Shown here: positions 6,143-10,989 of the stretch, piece after piece
How the letters are laid out: every line of letters starts with the position of its first letter
Position numbering within the stretch: position 1 is the first letter of the stretch
Origin: Bacteroidia bacterium
GTDB taxonomy: Bacteria > Bacteroidota > Bacteroidia > B-17B0 > Aurantibacillaceae
DNA: 10,989 bases
Direction: 5' to 3'
Assembly (NCBI GenBank): GCA_014379485.1
Contig: JACMLS010000085.1
Location: forward strand, 1 to 10,989
Made by a program: the position numbers and the translations under genes
The notes under the pieces: generated by a model
The model's database searches: none
What the model was told of the DNA's origin: nothing
Seen by the model: only the letters and a program-made list of their open reading frames with translations

Positions 6143-7351
6143 TTATTTTTCAATAGCAAGCCTAGATATACCATTTGCGCCAAATGTGTCGAATGTTTTT
6201 ACAAAATAAAGACCACTGCTAAGATGAGGGACGGCCACGTAGAAGTTTTTGCCTTCAGGTTTTATTACGGCTTTATAGCAACACTTTCCGCTTAAGTCAC
6301 ATATTTCAATTTTTAGCTCTGTCGTTTCGCGTTTGTCAACAAATTGGATGATAAAGTTTCCATCAGAAGGTTGCGGAATAATTTTTAACGAAAAATCATT
6401 GCCCGCATGTTCTTCAACTGAAGAAGGAGTAATGGAAACATTCAATGTGTCGGTATAAATTGTTCCGCAAACATTTTGTTGTACAATATAACTGGTAGTA
6501 GATTGTGGCTGCACAAAAATGCCAGAAGTATTCGTTGCCAAAAGATTTCCGCTGGAGTCATACCAAGTGCAGTTGAGACCACCAATTGAGTTACCAATGA
6601 ACACGCTATCTCCGAAAATAAGTGAAGTATCCTGATACGACCATTGGGCAGACCCTGCACTTAAGCGTGTTACTGATACGTCATCCACATAATAATATGC
6701 ACCATAATAAGAACCAAAGTTTGTTGACAAAGTATCTGTATTAGCATCGTTTGCAAAGTTTCCTATTGTTAGCCATTGTTCGCCACCACTTGCGGTAAAC
6801 ACCCCGCAAACTTTCATCCAGTTGAGTGTATCCGTATATACAGGATCTGCAAAGGCTACGAAGGAGGAGGTAAGATTCAAAACACTCCCTGTTCCTGTGG
6901 TCAGCACCTGCGAAGTCGAAAAATGACAGGAAACACCATTTGTTGCGAATTGCAATTCGTTGAACAGGTTAACGTAATACTCAACATAATAGCAATCGCC
7001 GGCTGTTAGTGCTGAATCCAGCATTACCTGAAGATATTCACGGTAATCAGGAGGGCCATTAAATGTCCATATACCTGCATATGCATTTCCTGAATGCGCC
7101 TGCTGATATCCAATTGCGCCGTGTGCTGGTACACCAACCGTTGGTGAGCAGCTGTTGTAATAATCGGTGGTTGACCCGGAGGGAGGGCCATACCAGGAAA
7201 TAGCATTCGTAATTTGCCCCGAACCGGTAGGGCAAGTACTGAATGTTTCAAAACTGGGGTTGGGCACTAAATTGACTTGCCCTTGAGTGGTACCAGCAAT
7301 CAGAAGAAAGAAAGCAACAAAAGTTGATGTGGTTTTCTGAAGAAGGTACAC
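6143..7351 (-). CDS. T9SS-exported jelly-roll protein with C-terminal sorting domain
   Basis: A 402-residue secreted or surface protein of unknown ligand. Residues 1-25 form a Sec signal peptide ending TTQGQ. Residues 26-230 begin with NLVPNPSFE and end with YYVDDVSVT, the pattern of a Bacteroidota carbohydrate-binding-like jelly-roll. Residues 235-308 look like an Ig-like linker (QPQSTTSYIVQQNVCG, then DTLNVSI). Residues about 320-402 match a T9SS type A sorting domain: IIPQPSDGNF in place of the usual YPNPS-G-F, then ICDLSGK, LSSGLYFVK and a final ISRLAIEK. Such domains are cleaved as the cargo crosses the outer membrane through the Por machinery. The only usable start is GTG at 7349-7351: the frame is open upstream to a stop but offers no ATG, GTG or TTG. 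The gene begins 11 bases after the stop of the giant cargo gene, so the two are probably co-transcribed and translationally coupled. Carbohydrate binding is inferred from family resemblance only. Confidence 0.85.
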   Translation of the reverse strand: MYLLQKTTSTFVAFFLLIAGTTQGQVNLVPNPSFETFSTCPTGSGQITNAISWYGPPSGSTTDYYNSCSPTVGVPAHGAIGYQQAHSGNAYAGIWTFNGPPDYREYLQVMLDSALTAGDCYYVEYYVNLFNELQFATNGVSCHFSTSQVLTTGTGSVLNLTSSFVAFADPVYTDTLNWMKVCGVFTASGGEQWLTIGNFANDANTDTLSTNFGSYYGAYYYVDDVSVTRLSAGSAQWSYQDTSLIFGDSVFIGNSIGGLNCTWYDSSGNLLATNTSGIFVQPQSTTSYIVQQNVCGTIYTDTLNVSITPSSVEEHAGNDFSLKIIPQPSDGNFIIQFVDKRETTELKIEICDLSGKCCYKAVIKPEGKNFYVAVPHLSSGLYFVKTFDTFGANGISRLAIEK

Positions 7352-7362
7352 AACAATTGATT

Positions 7363-10300
7363 TTATTTCTGAATAATAATTTTCCGACTTACAGACTCAC
7401 CTGTTCTTGCATCACTTATATTCATCAGGTACATTCCGTCGGGTACATCTAAACGGAGTGTAGCCAGACGCTCATTAACCGGGAGCTTATTGTTAAAAAT
7501 AGTTTTGCCCTGAATATCAGTAATAACAATGATCAGATCTTTTGCTTCCTGGTTAAAAGGTACAATCGAAATACTTCCTTCAGAAGGATTAGGATAAACA
7601 AGTACATCAAAACCAGTGCCGCCAAGCTCAGGCTTTTCTGAAGCCATTCTGCTGCTACCTGAAGCGGGGGCGCAATTGTCCTCAAAAAGAACCGCAGTAT
7701 TGTAAATTGAGTTATGGAGAGCCCTTGCCTGATAAACAACTGCACCATCTGTGAACGGACACCCGTTTGCCAGGTTTACTAATGTGCTACTGTCAGTACC
7801 AGAGAACGTATTCGTTTGGTGGCGAATGTGGAGATTAAAAAAGTTTTTATAGTTGTTTTCAATGTTGCCTTGTGTCGGAAGATTGTTTGTGGCGATTTGC
7901 CCTGCCGTGATATTTCCCGTGGCCATTTGGTCTTCAATGAACGATAAACTTTCGCGTATCGATTGCTGGCTCTGATTGTAGAAATTCAACAATACAACAG
8001 ACGAATCTTTGAGTGAGGGGTCGCTTTTAAGCAGGCGGTACAATTGATTTTTTGAAATGAACTGCGTTTCAGATGTATTTACCGTTAAAGGAATCTGATC
8101 CTGGGCAATTTTTTCCAGCAGGACAATGGCATTTTTTGGGGTGCCGTTTCCATTACCGTTGTTTTGAATAGGGCATCCAAGAAAAATTGGACCAATGGTT
8201 GTAATCAGCGATCCGTTTGCAATGGTATAGTCCTCAACTCCAACAATGCCACCTGTTGTGCCGGACAAATTTGGATTGAAGAAGCCTCCGGAACGGATGT
8301 ATAATTTTGAATTTTGCGACGAGGAACCTGTAAGCGTATAGGTTTTAAAGTTTCCGCCTGTCCATGCACCGGTCCACAAATTATCTGAGGGAGAGGCAGG
8401 ACCGCCCTGCGTTCCAATAATTCCGTTATTGCTTAACACAAATCCATATTTGCAGTTGCTCATGTAGTTTATTCTGAAACTCGTGTTCGGATTATTTCCG
8501 GAGAACTCGATTCCATTAGTAGTGGCACTCGTGTTGTTGCAGCGTACGTTATTGTTGTTGCAGAGCGAAACGAGAATTGACCGCATATTTAGGTTGGTGA
8601 AAATTCCGGGTCCTGTAATGGTATTTGAAATGGTTGTATTGCCAAAACTGGTGGCAGCGTTATTGTTGAAATGACCGATTCCGTATTGCGTAGGATTAGG
8701 GAAGAAGAAGAAAGGATCTGGAACGATAGATACGGTGTTACTGTTGCAGACGATATTTTTTCTGTCCCAGTTTTGAGTTAAAATTCCCCTGTGAACTGAG
8801 GTAATGGAATTACTGTTACAATTAACATTAGTTCCGGGAATTGAAAAAATTCCTGAAGAGATAACGTTTGACAATCTGATGGCGTTTCGCACATATTGCG
8901 TTGTTATGGGATTGGCAGGTAAGTGTGCGTTAACAATGTTTCTGTTTACATCTACCTGTCCGGAATATTGCCCAAGCGCAGAAACGAAAACCCCGCCAAT
9001 GTTATAGGGTCCGAAATTAGCATTGAAAATAATACCGCTTTCTATGTTGTAGAGTTCATTGTCAGATACATTCATTATCCTGAATCGGTTAGAGGTAACT
9101 GTGTGGCCGAAAGAACCCCTGTGATTGAACAGCGTCACGGGAGCGGTGTTTATCTGCGTACTCCTTACGTCTGTAAATGTGATGATGTTTTCAAAATAGT
9201 TAACAGAATTAACGGCGCGGGCACAATCAAAGAATCGATCGTTAAAGTTTCCGCTTGGAGTTCCGGGCATCACCCTCAGACGATGATTAAGTTCTTTGGA
9301 GGTAACATCAATGCCTATGCTTCCAACACCACCACCTTTGCCGGTTCCAATCGTATTTTGAAAAATACTGCTGGTAACTGTCAGATTAGCGTTTTCTCCT
9401 GATATCCCATAAATCAGGTTATCGAATATATTGTAATTAAACTTACCGTTTTGCCCTATGAAAACTTCATAATAGGTAGGTGAGCTTGTATGTGGGTTGG
9501 CTGTAAATCCAACGTTAGTGAGAACCATTCCTGCAAAAGACTTGGTAGTAGAAGGCGCATAAGGTAATTTAAGAAAAGCTGTAGCGCCTGTCTGCGGATA
9601 GTTTACATTATGTATATAAGGAGTTTCCAGCGGCGAAGTGATAGGATTTGTAGCAGCCTTAATTGTAGTTGTTAAGGGCCAGGCGATGGAGCCAGGTACA
9701 AAAGGAATATCACGACACGTAAATGCGGAGTTGACAACTGTGAACGGATACGTGGTACTTGAAGTGAGGGTATAATTACTTATTCTTACTCCTATGTTGT
9801 TTCTGTTGAAGGTGGCCCGGTCTGAAGTGAGAATGTTGCTGGTAAGTGTTGATGCAAGAACATCAACCCCAACCTTGGCATCTTCAATCATAGTGGTTCT
9901 GATTGTAAGACCAAAAAAAACAACAGGAATAAGTTTTACACTACCTCCATTCTGCACAATAATTCCATCCCACATACCTGAACATGAATATAAGTGACTA
10001 CCTGCAATTGTTAATACCGCACCAGGTGCAACAGTAATTGATTTGTTGGGTGCAATCTGAAGTTCACTCAAATTAATATTCACTATGCCCGTAACTGTAA
10101 TGTTATTGTTAACACAATAAAACTGAGATGCGGGTGGGCTTGAGGAGAGTGTTCCTCCTGGAGCCAGCGGAGTAATACATGTAGTACAAGAACAGTTCTG
10201 AACATATACAGTAATGTTGGCGCTGCTGGAACACCCGCCTGCATCCGTGTAGGTATAAACAATCACATAGGTACCAGGTCCGGTAAGCGTAGCATCAAAA

Positions 10301-10989
10301 AGTCCGAGTGCAGTAACACCAGGTCCGGTGAAAAAGCCCCCTGATGGGCTTACAGAAGTGCTCAGATTGTATTGATCTGTTTCGCATAATACCGGAACAG
10401 GAATTACTGTGACAGGTGTTGGTGTACCAACCGTTAGTGTAACTGATGAACTGGCGGTTCTGCAACCATCGTTCACTATAAGATTATAGGTTGTTGTTGT
10501 TACAGGAGTAGCTGTTGGATTGGAGACTGTTGCGCTGCTCAAATCTGTGGAAGGCGACCAGTTGTAAGTTACGTTACATAATGGATTCGTAACCGCAGCA
10601 GACAAAACTGAGGGTGTTCCGCTACAAATCGGATTGGGGGCGGCACCCGCTGATACAGATAAAGGATAGGATGCCGTTATGTCTGTTAGCTGAAGGTTGT
10701 CTACATTCATAGTTTTTCCAAGAGGCATCGCAAAATGCATGTAATTTCCACTGTTAGCATCGCAGTAGCTAAATGGAACCGTAACGTGCACCCAGGATGC
10801 ACCTGTGGCGGGCACAGATACTGGTACAGGGTTGTACATCGCAGGAAGTACCCACGGTGGTCCCCATGGTAAGGTGCTCGAACAAAAGTTAGCTGTAAAA
10901 GTAAATGCGGTCGTACTGTTCACGTCAAACTCCAGTTGATAACGTTTACATTGTTGCGGAGAAGAACAAAGAGTAAAATACCTGCCTAC
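7363..10989 (-). CDS. Giant T9SS-exported protein with Ig-like domains and beta-helix (5' end outside window)
   Basis: 1208 residues are visible; the frame is still open at the window edge, and the GTG at 10923 lies inside a domain (YQLEFDVNS), so the true start and signal peptide are outside. Visible domains in order: the end of a jelly-roll (about 1-108, closing with VDNLQLTDI); an Ig-like repeat (112-187, with YNWSPSTDLSS and VTTTTYNLIV); a second Ig-like repeat (192-263, with FFTGPGV and GPGTYVIVYTYTD); a Cys-rich linker CSCTTC (266-271); a long Asn-, Thr- and Ile-rich region (about 292-937) typical of a right-handed parallel beta-helix; a helical domain (about 948-1107) with LANGCPFTDGAVVYQARAL; and a T9SS type A sorting domain (about 1127-1208, with VLVYPNPSEG, ITDIQGK, VPDGMYLMNI and KIIIQK at the end). 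It is a surface or secreted protein, possibly an adhesin or polysaccharide-acting protein. No catalytic motif was recognised. It heads the 402-residue cargo gene. Confidence 0.88.
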   Translation of the reverse strand, partial: VGRYFTLCSSPQQCKRYQLEFDVNSTTAFTFTANFCSSTLPWGPPWVLPAMYNPVPVSVPATGASWVHVTVPFSYCDANSGNYMHFAMPLGKTMNVDNLQLTDITASYPLSVSAGAAPNPICSGTPSVLSAAVTNPLCNVTYNWSPSTDLSSATVSNPTATPVTTTTYNLIVNDGCRTASSSVTLTVGTPTPVTVIPVPVLCETDQYNLSTSVSPSGGFFTGPGVTALGLFDATLTGPGTYVIVYTYTDAGGCSSSANITVYVQNCSCTTCITPLAPGGTLSSSPPASQFYCVNNNITVTGIVNINLSELQIAPNKSITVAPGAVLTIAGSHLYSCSGMWDGIIVQNGGSVKLIPVVFFGLTIRTTMIEDAKVGVDVLASTLTSNILTSDRATFNRNNIGVRISNYTLTSSTTYPFTVVNSAFTCRDIPFVPGSIAWPLTTTIKAATNPITSPLETPYIHNVNYPQTGATAFLKLPYAPSTTKSFAGMVLTNVGFTANPHTSSPTYYEVFIGQNGKFNYNIFDNLIYGISGENANLTVTSSIFQNTIGTGKGGGVGSIGIDVTSKELNHRLRVMPGTPSGNFNDRFFDCARAVNSVNYFENIITFTDVRSTQINTAPVTLFNHRGSFGHTVTSNRFRIMNVSDNELYNIESGIIFNANFGPYNIGGVFVSALGQYSGQVDVNRNIVNAHLPANPITTQYVRNAIRLSNVISSGIFSIPGTNVNCNSNSITSVHRGILTQNWDRKNIVCNSNTVSIVPDPFFFFPNPTQYGIGHFNNNAATSFGNTTISNTITGPGIFTNLNMRSILVSLCNNNNVRCNNTSATTNGIEFSGNNPNTSFRINYMSNCKYGFVLSNNGIIGTQGGPASPSDNLWTGAWTGGNFKTYTLTGSSSQNSKLYIRSGGFFNPNLSGTTGGIVGVEDYTIANGSLITTIGPIFLGCPIQNNGNGNGTPKNAIVLLEKIAQDQIPLTVNTSETQFISKNQLYRLLKSDPSLKDSSVVLLNFYNQSQQSIRESLSFIEDQMATGNITAGQIATNNLPTQGNIENNYKNFFNLHIRHQTNTFSGTDSSTLVNLANGCPFTDGAVVYQARALHNSIYNTAVLFEDNCAPASGSSRMASEKPELGGTGFDVLVYPNPSEGSISIVPFNQEAKDLIIVITDIQGKTIFNNKLPVNERLATLRLDVPDGMYLMNISDARTGESVSRKIIIQK

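Noticed and set aside
8923..9402. 159-codon open frame on the + strand
   Set aside because: It lies wholly antisense to the beta-helix region of the giant cargo gene, has no recognisable domain, and its composition reflects the complementary strand.
10201..10660. Near-identical DNA repeats such as the two ACCAGGTCCGGT copies (about 10270 and 10319)
   Set aside because: They encode the Gly-Pro-Gly turns of an Ig-like repeat and are explained by protein composition, not by a mobile or CRISPR-type repeat.

Overview
The window looks like a chromosomal segment from a member of the Bacteroidota, probably a free-living flavobacterial or sphingobacterial type. The evidence is two proteins ending in the type IX secretion (Por/T9SS type A) sorting domain, a SpoIIE-type phosphatase with the linker wording typical of this phylum, AT-rich DNA, A-rich leaders without clear Shine-Dalgarno sites, and one promoter-like site resembling the phylum's TTTG / TAnnTTTG pattern. 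No RNA gene, CRISPR array, insertion sequence or phage gene was seen.

The left half is on the + strand: the 3' end of feoB (ferrous iron permease); a PPP-family metallophosphatase; a DUF2130 gene broken by two in-frame stop codons (TAA and TAG, 48 bases apart) in its coiled coil; and a six-pass membrane SpoIIE/PP2C-type phosphatase starting at GTG. A compact G+C-rich double hairpin lies between the metallophosphatase and the DUF2130 gene.

The right half is on the - strand and converges on the left half at about 4240-4376. In transcription order it holds a very large exported T9SS cargo protein, whose 5' end is beyond the window and which carries a jelly-roll end, two Ig-like domains, a long probable right-handed beta-helix, a helical domain and a sorting domain. 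It is followed after 11 bases by a 402-residue T9SS cargo protein (NPSFE-type jelly-roll, Ig-like segment, sorting domain). Next come an exported YD-repeat-like protein and aat (leucyl/phenylalanyl-tRNA-protein transferase).

The two T9SS cargo genes probably form one transcription unit of surface or secreted proteins. The remaining genes are a mix of housekeeping and signalling genes with no obvious shared pathway. No convincing undescribed multi-gene system is visible. The observations most worth a second look are the doubly interrupted DUF2130 gene, the G+C-rich palindromic element and the T9SS cargo pair. No stretch longer than about 160 bases lacks a gene.
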